A stretch of DNA of 64,000 nucleotides from Eutreptiella sp. 'Long Island Sound 2002' (lineage: Eukaryota > Euglenozoa > Euglenophyceae > Eutreptiales > Eutreptiaceae), in NCBI GenBank assembly GCA_964036045.1, contig OZ038382.1:100628357-100692356 (forward strand), in the 5' to 3' direction. Made by a program: the position numbers and the translations under genes. Of this stretch, positions 40,899 to 53,740 are shown piece by piece; position 1 is the first letter of the stretch, and the number at the start of each line of letters is the position of its first letter. The notes beneath the pieces are model-generated. The model did not search any database and was not told the origin of the DNA. It saw only the letters and a program-made list of their open reading frames with translations.

Positions 40899-42512
40899 TT
40901 GCATCTTCCGCATCAACAGCCACAACCACACCCACAGACACAACCAAGCCCCATGGCCAGCCCCCATAACGTGCGCCGGGTGCCCAGCCTGGGCATCATC
41001 CGTGGCCTCATGAGAGGGCTTGACGAGGGCCGGAAGTCCTGCCACTCCCATCCTGAGGATGGCGTGCGTGCCCGTCAGTACATTAAGACCCGCGAGGATG
41101 TGTCCCCTCATGTCAAGATCGATGCAGAACTCCAAGCCATGGCCTACGAGTACTAGTGGCAGCGGAACCGGTGGCCTGTCTGGCGTGACAGCTGATACGT
41201 GCCCGCCTTCAGCCCCAGCCCCCTCGAGGAGGACAGGCCGGCTGAAGAGCTGAGTGCCCCACAACGGGCCAACGGCGGCCACCACCCCGGAACCGCCACC
41301 CCCGGCGAGTTCCGGGCGGTCCCCAGAACATCCAAGGCCAAGCCCCGTCCGCTGCCTCAAGGCAATCAGGCCCGAGCAGCGATGTGAAGTTGGCCCACGG
41401 GGGTTGGCACTCCGCCAGCTGCAGCAGTGCCGCCGCTCCACGAGGCAAAGTGGCCCCGGCGTACGAGCGCGTCCGCGGCGTGCCCTGCAACCTCCCGGAT
41501 GCTCGAGACTGCGCCGCGCAGCAGAATGCTGCTGTGAACGCAGCCTTCCTCATTGTCCACAATGAAGCAGCCCAGTGGGAGCAGGGCATGGCCATCCACG
41601 CCTCAGCTGTTGCGGCCATCTCAATAGCGGTGAAGGCCGCAGCCGCGCAGGAAGGGGCGGCTGCCCGTGGGAGGCATGAGGTGTAGACAGCCGCGCGGGA
41701 AGCGGCAGCTGCTTGCGAAGCCCGCGAAGCCCAAGAGGCGATCGCAAAAAAGGACGCTGAGGTCGGGGCATTGGAGGAAGCCCTGGCACAAGAGAGGCCG
41801 CGGAAGGAGGCGGAGGAAAAGGCTTACCAGGATGCTGTGCCCAAGGCTCAAACGGGCACATTGCAAAGAGGGAGGCCATCGAGGCTGCGCGACGGATGGT
41901 CGCCAAGGAGGGGGCCAAAGGCGAAGCAAAGATCAGTGCCCTGGGAGCGGGGAAGGCCCAGCCGCAAAGGGTCTGTGAGGAGGAGACTGCTCGCGCCCGC
42001 GAGGAGGCCAAAAGGCGACCCGCAGAGGCCACCGCCGCGGCTATGGAGGAGGCCGCGAAGAAGATCAAGCGCGAGATGCCCCCGGGAGGGTCCCGCATGG
42101 ACACGTTTTGAAGGCTCTTTGAAAGCAACTCCGCCTCCAGGATGAAGATTGATCTGAATGCGGAGGACTAGCCACGGAGGGAGGACAGCGGCCGTGCCCC
42201 TGGTCTCCGCCACAAGGGCAAGGGGGAGACCCCCAAAAGGGCACAGAGGCCCGTGGAGGAGCACGCCCACGACTCCGAGCGCTTTGCCACTTGCAGCAAT
42301 GGGGATGGACGAGACTCCCAGCATCGGCGAGAGCCTACGTGCAGCTGGCTGGGATTCGCCAGAGCCCGCAGTGGAGGAGGCAACGGCACGTTTCGAGGTT
42401 TGGATGAACAGGGTCTCCCAATTCCCTACCGCAGCAGACAGAGCACCTCGTGTTGACCCCCGCAGAGGTGCGGATTCCGATAGGGAGACATGGACTCTGA
42501 CAATGACATGGG
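40899..42512 (+). pseudogene. 5' gag-like region of element A, frameshifted
   Basis: Coding-like pieces in alternating frames: LGIIRGLMRGLDEGRKSC (about 40990), AAQQNAAVNAAFLIVHNEAA (about 41515), then Ala/Glu-rich coiled coil EAREAQEAIAKKDAEVGALE and AREEAKRRPAEATAAAMEEA (41700-42100). Many single-base indels break it. It precedes the segment that is tandemly duplicated and has no counterpart in element B. It probably represents the N-terminal half of the same gag protein. Confidence 0.5.
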
Positions 42513-44230
42513 ACTGGGCCCAGGGGCCAGCTCATCCGGCTTCCGGCATGGACCGCCGGGAAGAGGACCCCCGGATGGACGGACCGCCCGGAGGGCGGCC
42601 AGGCCGAGGGCCACCTTCAGGGCTGCCAGGACGAGGACGACCCAAAGCACCATCAGGCGAAGGACCACCTGGTGGACCCCTGGGCGGAGATCCCCAGCCG
42701 GACCGCCGGGAGCGGACGTCCCGGAGAGCACCTAGTGGTGGATTGTTTACCCCGAGGGGAAGATCCGGGACCTGGAGCGCGAGGTGCAGGTCAACAAGAC
42801 TGAGGGTAACAAGTGTGTAACCGTCGCTGCCAAGGCCGAGAAGGAGCTAGCTATCACCACGATGGAAGCCAAGGAGCTGAGCAGCGTGGTCACCGAGCTG
42901 CATAAGAGGCTGGACAGACCAGGGGGCCAGGTGAGCGCCGGAAGCGATGGGCGGCCTCTGGAGTCGGGCTCGTCGGACGACGGCCGGGGACCCGGACCTG
43001 GTCCAGGCAGACCGGGCGCCCTTGGAGGAGCCTGTCAAAGGGACCCCATGCCCTTCGGGCGCGGAAGCGGCGGGGAGGGGGATGAGTGGCTACGCACAGA
43101 CTACCGCGGACGCCATGACCCTCTTCGCACCCCCGTGCTCCCCACGCGCCCAAGATGCGCCCCGGAGCCAGCCCCACCGGCGTACGGCCGCTATGGAGCG
43201 CTGAACAATGATTTCCTCGAAGGGGACGTGGAGTGGGACATCGACGGAGACAATGAGGACCCCATGGAGGACTTCGGGATCACCCCAACCAGGGGGAAGC
43301 AACAAGAGGCTGCCAACCGGAGCCGCCGGCGGCGCGAGGAGGAGAAATAAATGGAAGGCGTACACCGGAGAGTCCTAAGAGGAGCGTGTGTGGAGGTGCT
43401 GCGGCGCAGCCGCGTGGACATCGATGAGGAAATGGACGTGCCAGCCGTGAGGACCCACGGGGGACTCTGATGGGACCCCCGGTTGTCCTGGCGGCAGGCG
43501 TTCATGGTCTCCCTGGCCACGGACGCCGCCGTGTGGGAAGACCTGGAGGACATCGGGCCCCCCATGTACAATCGGAACCCCCTAAACCTCGACCCTTTCA
43601 AGAAGAAGCTGGACAATCGGGGGACGACTGTCAGTGTGAACATGGATCCTGCCGTCGCGGGGAAATGTGTTTTCAAACTGTTCCCGTGGCGCCTACTGGG
43701 GGAGCTCTAAGACCTATACTTTGTCGCGTCCAAGGAGGAGAAGGTCACAAGACTCAAGGACGCCAAGAAGTGTCTCAACGAGCAGGAGGGTGTGGACGCC
43801 CCGCAGGTTGCCGCCAGGAGGAGGAGAGCCATCGAGCTGCAGCATGATGGCAAGGAGATCCATCTGCAGGAATGGCGGGACTTCCCTGGACAGTACGTTC
43901 TGCCCCGCCGGACCGTGCAGGAATGAAATGAGGGTGATGAGCAGTCCTGCCTGCTCAATATCCTCCCCGACGCCTGGATGAAGCGGGTCATGAAGAAGGA
44001 AGAAACGAGGGCCAGGAGCAACCACACCGCGGGATGTTGCTTAACAAGGAGCACGACAAGATTGTGGTGAACTGGACAAAAGTCAACGTGATTCGGGACT
44101 TCAACAGGCAGTCCTGCGGAACGCCTTCTCATCACCGTCTGAGGAGATCTCAAGAAGGCAGCTATCTGGGGCCTGGAGGAGTGTGAGGTAGGCGGCCAGA
44201 CAATCCGTCTGCACGCCATTCTGGCGCGGA
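42513..44230 (+). pseudogene. Gag of element A
   Basis: The region starts with a Gly/Pro/Arg-rich segment. A coiled-coil piece follows (KIRDLEREVQVNKTEGNKCV, then LSSVVTELHKRLDR), then DVEWDIDGDNEDPMEDFGIT. The gag core is PPMYNRNPLNLDPFKKKLDN, KCVFKLFPWRLL and VDAPQVAARRRRAIELQHDG, then EWRDFPGQYVL. Several frameshifts and stops interrupt it. Order and partial sequence agree with element B throughout, which supports the assignment to one family. The core resembles capsid-type gag of Ty3/Gypsy elements in position only. Confidence 0.65.
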
Positions 44231-44236
44231 TGAGCT

Positions 44237-45163
44237 GTGACCATGCACTGGAGTTGGTTGGAGAGGGAGTGCTCGAGGCCTACCAGAACCTCCACCACAA
44301 CCGCCGGCCGCAAGGAGGCAAACATAGCGTCCACTATGTTGGCAAAGGGTCTGACAGAGAAGCTGTCATGGACATTGTGGGAGCCTAAGTTGGCAAGGGT
44401 CCGGACTATTATGACAATGAGGACGAACCTGCGGAGACCGCCGTCTATGCCTTCATGGTTAACGACCTGCACCAAGGAGGCAACCAGGGAAACTGCAAGC
44501 CCCTTCAGCAGGGCTGGAAGAAGAGGGAAAAGAAGGAGCCCTGTCAACTGGGCGATCCACCAGTGTCCTTTGGGGCAGTTCATCTGCTCTCACGGTCAGG
44601 GCTGCTTTGTCTGCTACGGGCGGAACTCCCCTATCCAACACAACCACCAGATATGCTGTACGCACAAGGCCGACACAGAGGCATACAAGCAGGCACATGC
44701 GTCAAAGAAGCGTGTGCCAGCCCATGTCCGGGAGGCCAAGGTGGAAGTGTCCAAGGATTGCCTATCCAGCGTGATGATGGTCCGCAGCGAGCTCGCGAAG
44801 GAAATTCAGATAATCAAGAGCTCCTGGACTCCTAAGCAGGACAAGGACAATGACAACGACAAGGACGAGAAGGGCAAGGGCCAGTGGAGGAAGAGGTGTG
44901 ACGGAGTGCATGAAGACACCGCAGTGGAGAACATCCCGACGAACGACACCCCTCAGCGGAGCCCCTGCAGCCAAGCGCCCGAGCTAGGGCGGTCGCAGAA
45001 TGGTGCGGTGCTAAATGACTGGCCATCCACATCAGGAGTCATCGATTCCCCCGGAACTCCACCCAGCGGAGACGAAAAAGAGTTGCAATGGTTCGGTGAG
45101 GGGGAGTGCTGGAGGGCTAACTGCCTTGGGCGGATCTCCATGTCCAACCAAGGTCCCCGGTGA
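44237..45163 (+). pseudogene. Nucleocapsid-like region of element A with variant zinc knuckle
   Basis: A frame of 308 codons, the longest intact piece of this element. It carries GCFVCYGRNSPIQHNHQICC: C-x2-C-x8-H-x4-C, like a retroviral zinc knuckle but with eight rather than four residues in the second gap. Helical, charged sequence follows (EAKVEVSKDCLSS, ELAKEIQIIKSSW), then a low-complexity Asp/Lys run. Element B retains the first half of the knuckle (GCFVCYGQNSPFQH) and then shifts frame. Confidence 0.6.
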
Positions 45164-45399
45164 AAGCGCCAACCCTTGCACCCAATCATCCTTTGCGACC
45201 AAGAATGTAATTTCGACGTACTCCAGGATCAATCCGAGAGGGATCGTCTGGACGGCAGGTGGACGCTGCAGATGGACTGTCAGAGGCCATTACCCACGAC
45301 CTGCACCAGTCGCTGATTGAGCTTCATAAAAGCCTGGAAATTCTGAGCTTGTACGCCGTGCGCCGCGTTGGCCGCGAGCAGCCGCTTCCTGAGTATTGA

Positions 45400-46400
45400 A
45401 GCTTTATGCGGGGAAGTGGAAAGGGTCTTCAACGTACTGACCAACACAGGTGCCCAGGTCAGTCTGGTCAAGACTGGCCTACTTCCGGCAGAGTGTCTTA
45501 CCACGAGTTGGAGGGCCGTCAAGCTGAGGGTAGCAAACAGCTAGTACATGGTGGGAGGCAGGAAAGAAGCCTAGATTGCCTTGCATCTCGTGAACAACCG
45601 TGAGTTGAGCCGCTCGGACCTCGGCAACGAAATTTGTCTCAAGGGTAACTTCTATGAGGGTCCAGGTCGACTGGGACATGACCGTGTGACGACTTCATGA
45701 TTGGGACGGACTCAGGTGTTCTCCCGGCTCAAGCCCCTATGACTCTGTACCAGCACGACCAACTCTTGGGACTATCGTCACCTGACGACCACGTGGAGGT
45801 GTCAACGGATCGACCCTAAGTGCCATCAGCTCGAATTAACCTCACTAAGGATCGAGCCCTCGGGGCCGACGTACCAGGAGTACGGCGTCAAGACAGAAGT
45901 GGCAAACCGAGTGGTTGCTGATCTAGGAGCATCGGATCCGGGCCTGGATGGGTTCTCCTCAGGAACCTCAGCCCATCTACGGGTGTGTAAGAAGTACTGG
46001 AGAGCCCAGCTCTTCATATGGAGCAGGGACTGGGGTCCCCATCAGCGCCGGATGGGGATCCATTGTCTCAGAGTAGAGATTCCAAGGGTGGTTGCGAACA
46101 TCCGCAAGGACCGTTCCAAGGCACTGCTCGTCATCTTCATGGGTTTTGCTTGGACAGATTGGGTGGACTCGCTAACCAACATTACCTTGAACAAGGTTGT
46201 CCTACTGGCTGGGATGAGTGTCTATCAGGACGCGAAGGGACAGCCCTCGCCAGCCCACAGAGTGCCAACAGAATTCCACTATGTTGATGGGGGCCTGGAT
46301 AAGGCAGATGCCACGGACTTCCTGTGTGTCAACCGTGCCATAGCGGGGTCCTGGTGGCAATGCTTTGCACTTTTCCCCGTTGACATCGTGTAATTGGAGG
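45400..46400 (+). pseudogene. Protease-like and linker region of element A
   Basis: RVFNVLTNTGAQVSLVKTGL is the aspartic-protease strand, but the Asp of DTG is Asn (codon 45443-45445). The downstream linker contains EVANRVVADLGASDPGLDGF, SSGTSAHLRVCKKYWRAQ, DSLTNITLNKVVLLAGMSVY and FHYVDGGLDKADATDFLCVN. This linker is conserved in B and seems to be a domain specific to this family between protease and RT. Stops and frameshifts occur, with one clean frame at 45899-46393. Confidence 0.65.
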
Positions 46401-46835
46401 ACTTTCTCTCTGATGAGGAGCTGGATCTGGTTCAGAGGTATAATGATCGGCCCTCTCATCACTGGGTAAGCCAGCGAGGGGAAAAAGGCCAGGACAAAGC
46501 CTGTTGGGAAGTGGGCACCATCGTTTAGCGTTCCTATGAAAGGGATACCTTAGTAAGGAGGGTACTGGACCACATGTCCAGCCAGGACTAGCCCATTGGC
46601 GAATACCCACCCACCTACAGTGATCTGGTGGGGGTATAAGCCGCGGCAGAATGAATGAATGAATGAATCTACGGTGATCTGTTCTGAGGTAAGGCCTGAG
46701 ATTGGCCAATGGGCCACTTGGAGAGACCCCCAGAGCCAACGTAGAAGGGAAATGACAGCCCACAAGTAAGCTCAGTGGTCCAAGTGCCCGGAAAAAGCCA
46801 AGGCAGAGTCCAAAGAGTGCCCCAAGATCCAGGCA

Positions 46836-47334
46836 TTGAGGGGCAGGCTGAATAAGCAGTACAGAGATACCTTCTTCAGTGGAAAGCCTGTGTTTTCACC
46901 ACCAGTGCGTGGACCGTACGGCGTGGCCAAGATACGACTGGAGCCAAACGCCCTGCGTGTACCGACACCGGGAGTTCGCCCTCAGGGGCGAGAGGAAGGT
47001 GGCCATGAGGAAGATCCTACGGGAGTTCATAGACGGAGGCTGGGTTCAGCCTTGTCACTTCGAATGGGCCTGTTCCCGCTTCGTCGTCCCCAAGAAGCTG
47101 GCCGGGGATCAGCGGCTCATGGTGGACTACCGCGGCCTAAGCGCCCAAATGCAGCATGACAGATATACGCTGCCCCTCATTGAGGACATTGTGCAAAAGC
47201 CATTCCGGCGAAGGGTCTTCACGCTGATCTACCTAAAACGTGGTTTCCATCAGATGCCCCTCGCTGATGAGTCCCGTGCCTGCACAGCCCTGAGCACCCC
47301 ACTTGGTTTTGATGAAATCGTGCAGGTTTTGTAG
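46836..47334 (+). pseudogene. Truncated reverse transcriptase of element A
   Basis: RLNKQYRDTFFSGKPVF leads to KIRLEPNALR and, in the 46879 frame, REFIDGGWVQPCHFEWACSR, FVVPKKLAGDQRLMVDYRGL and RRVFTLIYLKRGFHQMPLAD, ending in ALSTPLG. The motif-A Asp is replaced by Tyr (codon 47230-47232). The gene then stops: FDEIVQVL and TAG, with no catalytic YxDD box, RNase H or integrase. Element B ends at the same motif. (GAAT)n lies at 46650-46668 in the preceding linker. Confidence 0.8.
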
Positions 47335-49815
47335 TTGAAAAACAGGATCACAGCAGCAAGTAGAGCACGAAGAGGATAAGGATGGAATCACTGAATCGCT
47401 TTGAAATCCAATGTATCACAGAAGGGCTGCAGATAACAAAACATTTAGTGTATAGACAGAAGCAACTGTACACACAATGCATTCATCAAAATAGATTATT
47501 TTAAAAGAGAAATTTGGTTGCAATCTGGCCTCAAGGATAGCTCCAAGCACTTCAAGTGCACTGATTGGAAAGCAAAGAAGTTGATGAAAGCTCAGGGGCG
47601 TAGTAGTAGGGCCAGACACAGGGTATGGCTTCGCCAGCATGGCCAAGCAACTGAATTCAGAATCAGTTACAACGTAGGCCCAGAAAGAGCAGGCAACGCA
47701 ATTTAGTATAGGGGTCCCGAGGTGTGGGACCACTAGCCTTAACCAACAAGGCCCAAGGCATGAAATGCCTATTTCATTTCCGTATAACCTCCATGAAGGA
47801 GGATACCTCCGCTCACCTGAGTGGTAGGGGTAACCTTCATGAGGGGACTAGGGTTATGACCCTAGTTGCCCTACAGAATCGACTTGAAGCTGAAAAAGCG
47901 TCAAAAAAATGATTAAGTCTTAGTCCTTGTAACTTCCCAAGGATTAGGGGGGGCTTGGCCTTGATCAAGTACCCCAAGAAAGACATCGCACTGGCGTCTT
48001 CTTACTCCCCTCTGGAGTGCTCGTTGATCAAGGTAGTGGGAACAAGGAAAAAGGCTCAAATTACCCTGACATTACTTCAGAGAATACTTCAAACCAGCAT
48101 ATGACATTCTCATCAGTTCATAGAACCCTATCACACTGTAGGTGGCAAACAGTGAAATGTTGAAAAACAGTGCATTGTACCGTGTACTGTGTATGATGTC
48201 CCTTCGAAGGGGAAAAACTCAAAAGTTGCAGGCGTCAGGCAAAAGCCTTTGGTAAAAATTTGGGGGTAGAGGCGATTGAACGCAGGACCTTCTCCCTACA
48301 GTCTACATGTTTGCCCACTAGGGTATGGTCGAATGCTCTATTGCGGACGGCCATCGCTGTATATACTGTGTCTTAGTAGACGTCTTGATCAAGGGTCAGG
48401 GTGGAGCAATACTTCTGATGGAGTGCACAACACTCCAGGAGCTGAAAAAAATAGAAATTGGAACCAACAGGGAGTGAATCCTGTGGTTTAGTGAAGAGCT
48501 CAGCGGTTTGGGAACTGAAGTCGCTAAAGTTTGACGAGAGACTGTTAGAAATCTACAGTTATAGTCTAAAACTTACAGTCGCAGACAAGCGCAACAGAGC
48601 CGCGCTTAAAGACATAAGCTACGGAAGCCAAATGGCCATACGGGAAGAAGGCATGAGCCGTGTTTGTCAAAGTTTTTGAAGGGAAATTTTTGCACAGTTG
48701 CATCAAACATCCTATAAACTTTAGGTAAAAGAGTGAAAGAAAGAGCCACCAAACAGAGCAGGCGGACAACTCGCCTCTCAGGTATGCTGGCATCATTTGA
48801 CACGTATGCATTGGGCTCGTGTTGTTTGTATCGTCAAAACAATAGGGTTGTCACCGCTGCATCTGTCGGGGGTGTGGATCCTCACCTTTCCTGCTCTGCA
48901 CAGGTAAAAAAGTGAATCAAAGGTATGCCAAACGGAAGGATCACGCAGTGCGCACGTAGAGTTAGAGTATGCGCTTTTCTCGCGATGCAGGTGCTTAGTT
49001 CGGGTATTCACACCTTGTGGCGCTTTCCCTGTGCATCCTTTCACTCTCTCCTTCTTGTCACAGGTGAAAAAGAAAGGGCTTTGCCTGCTTGCTGTCGCCG
49101 TAGCGTTAATGAAGGGTTGCTTAAAACGCTAGGCTTTGTTTTGCGCTGTGCGGTTGCCATTCAATCCTCTCTCTCTCTCCTGCAGTTAACAAAGGAGGAG
49201 GTGCAGAATACACACGATGCAGGAATCGCTTAGGGCTGTTATAAATTGCTCTAGGGTTGTTTAAGCAATTAGGCTTGTTCGTACGCTTGTTGTCTCTCGA
49301 CATTCATATAGTGCATGGTGAGTAAGGTGAGTAAGCCCAGCAGGATAAAACGGTTTGTCTTTACCACGCCTCCCTTCCCTGCATGCTCACAATGCATTGA
49401 AGGGTGTAGGCCACACGCTATGCTCGCAGTACAACCCTTGTTACGTTACCACTAGCTCCGCCCCATGCTCTATATGGGAACTGGGGAAGTCCGTAAAGCT
49501 TGCTTGCCTGATAGGGCATTTTGGGGACAGTGTATTTTTTTCCAGTCGATAACCCATATAATACGGTGAGGCTGGTTTGGTTCCTCAGCCTCAAACTGCT
49601 CTGCATGTGTACTTCTCAAGAGGGACAGGGAAGGGTGATTAGTGCACAGCTGCAAAATACTTTTTCGCCTAGGTAAACAAGGCTCAGATCACACACATAT
49701 GCTGCTTTAGAACCACCTGGCCATGGACAACACTTACTACACGCGGTGCGCCGAAAACACAAGTGCGCTCCCTCCAAGCACTGTCAGAGAAATCCACGAG
49801 GGCCTCTCTATCAGG
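47335..49815 (+). repeat. Non-coding tail of element A
   Basis: About 2.48 kb shared with 54593-57004 and, inverted and partial, with 63474-64000. Landmarks: GTTGAAAAACAGGATCACAGC at the start, ATTAGGGGGGGCTTGGCC near 47944, a tRNA-like minus-strand segment (48262-48345), acceptor-like CAG|GT sites at 48903 and 49063 and an acceptor-only CAG at 49185, and CCTCAGCCTCAAACTGCT near 49587. I looked for LTR hallmarks (TG...CA ends, a PBS after the end) and did not find them. Confidence 0.75.
48262..48345 (-). ncRNA. tRNA-like segment (possible SINE head or tRNA relic)
   Basis: On the minus strand CATACCCTAGTGGGC resembles box A and GCGTTCAATCGC resembles box B, about 35 nt apart, within tRNA range. 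The same segment occurs at 55415-55485, where box B is damaged. I cannot fold a full cloverleaf, so a working tRNA is unlikely. Confidence 0.35.
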
Positions 49816-51630
49816 CCACAGCAGACTGTGCCCAGGGGCCAGCTCATCCGGCGTCCGCCATGGAGCCCCAGGAGGAGGATCCCGGATTAGCGGACCGCCC
49901 GGAGGGCCCCCAGGCAGAGGGCCACCTTCAGGACTGCCAGAAGGAGGACCAACCAAAGCACCATCAGGCGGAGGACCACCTGGCGGAGACACCCCGACCG
50001 GACCCCCGGGGGGGGACATCCCGGAGAGCACCTGGCGTCGGAGTTTGTACATCAAGGGGAAGATCCGGGTCCTGGAACGTGAGGTGCAGATCAACAAGAC
50101 TGAGACTAACAAGTGTGTGACCGTGGATACCAAGGCCCAGAAGGAGCTAGACATCACCAAGAGGGAAGCCAAGGTGTTGAGCAGCGTGGTCACCGAACTG
50201 CCTAGGAGGCTGGACAGACTTGAGGGCCCGGGGAGCGCCGGAAGCGACCGGCGGCCTCTGGTGTCGGGCTCGTCGGACGACGGCCGGGGACCCGGACCTG
50301 GTCGAGGCAGACCCGCGCCCTTGGCGGAGCCTGTCGGACGATTCACATGCCCTTCAGGCGCGGCAGCGATTGTGAGCGTGATGAGTGGCTAAGTACATAC
50401 TACCGCCGACTCAGTGACCCTCCCCGCAACGCCGTGCACCCCAAGCGCAAGAGATACGCCCCGAAGCCAGCCCCACCGGCGCACGGCCGCAATGGAGCGC
50501 TGGGTGATGAAGTCCTCGAAGAGGACACAGAGTGGGACATCAACAGGGACAATGAGGACCCCATGGAGGACTTGGGGATCACCTGAACCCCGGAGAGCGA
50601 CAGGAGGCCGCCAGTCGGAGCCGCCAGCACCGCGAGGAGGTAGATTGCATGGCAGGCGTACACCGGAGAGTCCTGGGAGGAGCGTGCGTGGAGGAGCTGC
50701 TCTGCAGCCGCGTGGACATCGATGAGGAAATAGACGTGCCAGCAATGCGGACCCACGGGGGAATCTGATGGCACCCCGGTTGTCCTAGCGGCCGGCGTTC
50801 ATAGTCTCCCTGGCCGCGGACGCCGCCGTGTGGGAAGATCTGAAGGACATCCGGCCCCCCATGTACAATGGGAACTTGCTCAACCTGGACTGCTTCAAGA
50901 AGAAGCTGGACGCTTGGGGGATGACTGTCACTGTGAACATTGCTCCTGTCCGGGAGGAAATGTGTTTTCAAATGGTTCCAGTGGCGACTACTGGAACTGC
51001 TCCAACACCTATACTTTGTGGCAGCCAAGGAGGGGAATATCACAAGCCTCAAGGACGCCAAGAAGTGGCTCAAGGAGCATGAGCGTGTGGACGCCCCACA
51101 GGTTGCCGCCAAGAGGAGGAGAGCCATCAAGCTGCAGCAAGATGGCGAAGAGATCCGCCTGCAGAAATGGCGGGACTTCCCGGGATAGTATGTCCTGTGC
51201 CGGAACGTGCAGGACTGGAGCGAGGCAGATGAGTAGTCCCGCCTGCTCAATCTCCTCCCTGCTGCCTGGGTGAAGCGTGTCATGAAGAAGGAAGCAAAGA
51301 GGACCAAGAGCAACCACACCGCGAAGATGATGCACAACAAGGAGCACCACAAGAGGTTGGTGAACTGCACAAACCCCAACGTTGCTGGGACTGCAAGAGG
51401 CAGTCCTTCGGAGCGCCTTCCTCATCACCGTCTGAGGAGATCGCGAGAAGGCAGCGATCTGTCGCCTGGACGAGTGTGAGGTGGGCGGCCAGACGATCAG
51501 TCCGCAGGCCATTCCTGGGCGGATGGGCTGCGATGACACACTGGAGTGGGTTGGAGAGGAGGTACTCGAGGAGTACCAGAAGCTCCACCACAACCGCCGG
51601 CTGCAATCAGGCAAACGCAGCGTGCACTAT
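49816..51630 (+). pseudogene. Gag of element B
   Basis: It begins with CCCAGGGGCCAGCTCATCCGG, matching 42519 onward, directly after the tail of element A. Products mirror element A: KIRVLEREVQINKTETNKCV, DNEDPMEDLGIT, PPMYNGNLLNLDCFKKKLDA, KCVFKWFQWRLLELLQHLYF, VDAPQVAAKRRRAIKLQQDG and QKWRDFPG. The capsid-like core (50940-51188) is open for 82 codons. The frame then breaks. The N-terminal gag part present upstream of A (40.9-42.5 kb) is missing because the duplication breakpoint lies inside gag. Confidence 0.7.
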
Positions 51631-53740
51631 GTTCGCACAGGATCTGACAGGGAAGCTGTCATGGACCCTGTCTGAGCCAAAGTTGGCAAAGGTCTGGACG
51701 ATGATGACGGCCGTCTATGCTTTCATGGCCAACGACCTGCGCAAAGTAGGCAACCCGGAAAACTGCAAGCCCCTTCAGCAGGGTTGGAAGAAGAGGGGGA
51801 AAAAAGAGCCCCCTAAAGTTGGCAATCAACCACTATCCTTTGAAGAGTTGGTCCGTTCTCGTGCTCAGGGCTGCTTCGTCTGCTACGGGCAGAACTCCCC
51901 CTTCCAACATACCACCGGACATGCCCTACGCACATGGCCGACACGGAGGCGTACAAGAAGGCGCATGAGTCAAAGAAGCCTGTGCCAGCCTACATTTGGG
52001 AAGCCAAGGTGGAAGTGTCCAAGGATGACCTCTCCAAGCTGATGATGGTCGGCAGCAATCTCGCGATGGAGATTCAGATAATGAAGAGAGCCTGGGCTCC
52101 TAAGTAGGACAAGGACAGGGACAATGAAAAGGAGATGAAGGGCAAGGGCTGCTGGAGGAAGAAAGGTGACGGAGTGCATGAAGACACCGCGGAGAAGACC
52201 AACGACGCCCTCTCGCGGAGCCCCTGAAGACAAGCGACCCAGCTAGGGCGGTCCCAGGAAGTTGCGGTGCTCAATGATGTGCCATCCACATCGGGAGTCA
52301 TCGATTTCCCCGGAACTCTACCCAGTGGAAGACTGGAAATGACTTCCGAGAGGAAAAAGAGTCGCAATTGTTGGGTGAGCGGGAGCGCTGGTGGGCTAAC
52401 TGCCCTAGGCGGATCTTCATGCCGGACCAAGGTCCCCGGTGAAAGCGCCAACCCTTGCAAGGAGTCATCGTTTGCAACCAAGAATGTAATCTCCAAGTAC
52501 TCCAGGATCGATCCCAGAGGGATCACCTGGACCGCAGCTGGACGCTGCAGATGGGCTTTTAGAGCCCATTAGCCACGATCTGCACCAGTCGCTGACTGAG
52601 CTTCATTAAAGGCCGGAAATTCTGAGCTTGCACGCCGTGCGCCGCGTTGGCTGCGAGCAGGAGCCTTCTGAGAAGCCAATCCTTATGCCGGGAAGTGAAA
52701 AGGGTCTTCAACGTACTGGCTGACACAGGCGCCGAGGTCAGTCTGGTCAAGGCTTGCCTACTTCTGCTAGAGCGTGTTACCACGAGTCAGAGGCTGTCAA
52801 GCTGAGGGTAGCAAACGGCCAGTACATGGTGGGAGGCAAGAAAGAGGCAGCGATCGCGCTGCATCTCAGTAGGCACCGTGAGCTGAGCCGCCCGGACCTC
52901 GGCAACGAAATTCTCAAGGGCAATTTTTATGAGGCCCAGATGAACTGGGACATAATCATCACGTAGGACTTCATGATGGAGACGGACTCAGGTGTTCCTC
53001 TGCGTCAGGCCTCTATGACCCTGTACCAGCACGACCAACTCCCGTGGCTATTGTCAGCTGAACACAACGTGGAGTGTCAACGGATCGACCCTAAGTGCAA
53101 TCAGCTCGAAGTAGCCTCACTAAGGATCGAGCCCTCGGGGCCAACGTACCAGGAGTACGGCGTCAAGCTGGAAGTGGCAAACCGAGTGGTTGCTGATCTA
53201 GGAGCATCAGATCCGGGCCTGGATGCATTCTCCTCAGGAACCTCTGCCCATTTAGGGGTGTGTGAGAAGTACTGCAGCGCCCAGCCCTTCAAATGGAGCA
53301 GGCACCGGGGTTCGCATCAAGGACTGATGGGGATCCATTGTCTCAGAGGTGATATTCCAAGGGTGGTTGCGGACATCCGCAAGCACCGTTCCAAGGCAGT
53401 GCTGGTCATCTTCATGGGGTCTACTTTGAGAAAGGTACCCGAGATTGCGTGGACTCGCTAACCAACATTACCTTGAACAAGGTCTTCCTGCCAGCTGGAC
53501 ATTGTGTCTATCAGGACCCTAAGGGACAGCCCATGCCCCCCCAGAGAGTGCCAATGAAATATCACTATGTGGATGGGAGCCTGGATCAGGGAGATGCCAT
53601 GGACTTCGTGTGTCTCAACCGTGTGATAGCGGAGCCCTGGCGGCAATGCTTTGCACTTTCCCCCATCAACTTCAGAGAATCGGAGGACTGGGTAAGCCAG
53701 CGAGAGGGAAAAGGCCAGAACAAAGCCTGGTAGGAAGTGG
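51631..53740 (+). pseudogene. Nucleocapsid, protease-like and linker regions of element B
   Basis: GCFVCYGQNSPFQH keeps the first half of the zinc knuckle. RVFNVLADTGAEVSLVKACL has the protease DTG intact (Asp codon 52722-52724), followed shortly by frameshift and stop. The family-specific linker reads EVANRVVADLGASDPGLDAF, SSGTSAHLGVCEKYCSAQ, DSLTNITLNKVFLPAGHCVY, YHYVDGSLDQGDAMDFVCLN and RQCFALSPINFRESEDW. Frames at 52973-53461 and 53449-53733 overlap in different registers, evidence of a small indel. Confidence 0.7.

Noticed and set aside
40755-42324. Long minus-strand frames opposite the gag region of element A
   Set aside because: Antisense to recognisable gag pieces and without motifs; high GC keeps them open.
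50579-51379. 266-codon minus-strand frame
   Set aside because: Mirror of the gag core of element B, whose sense translation matches element A.
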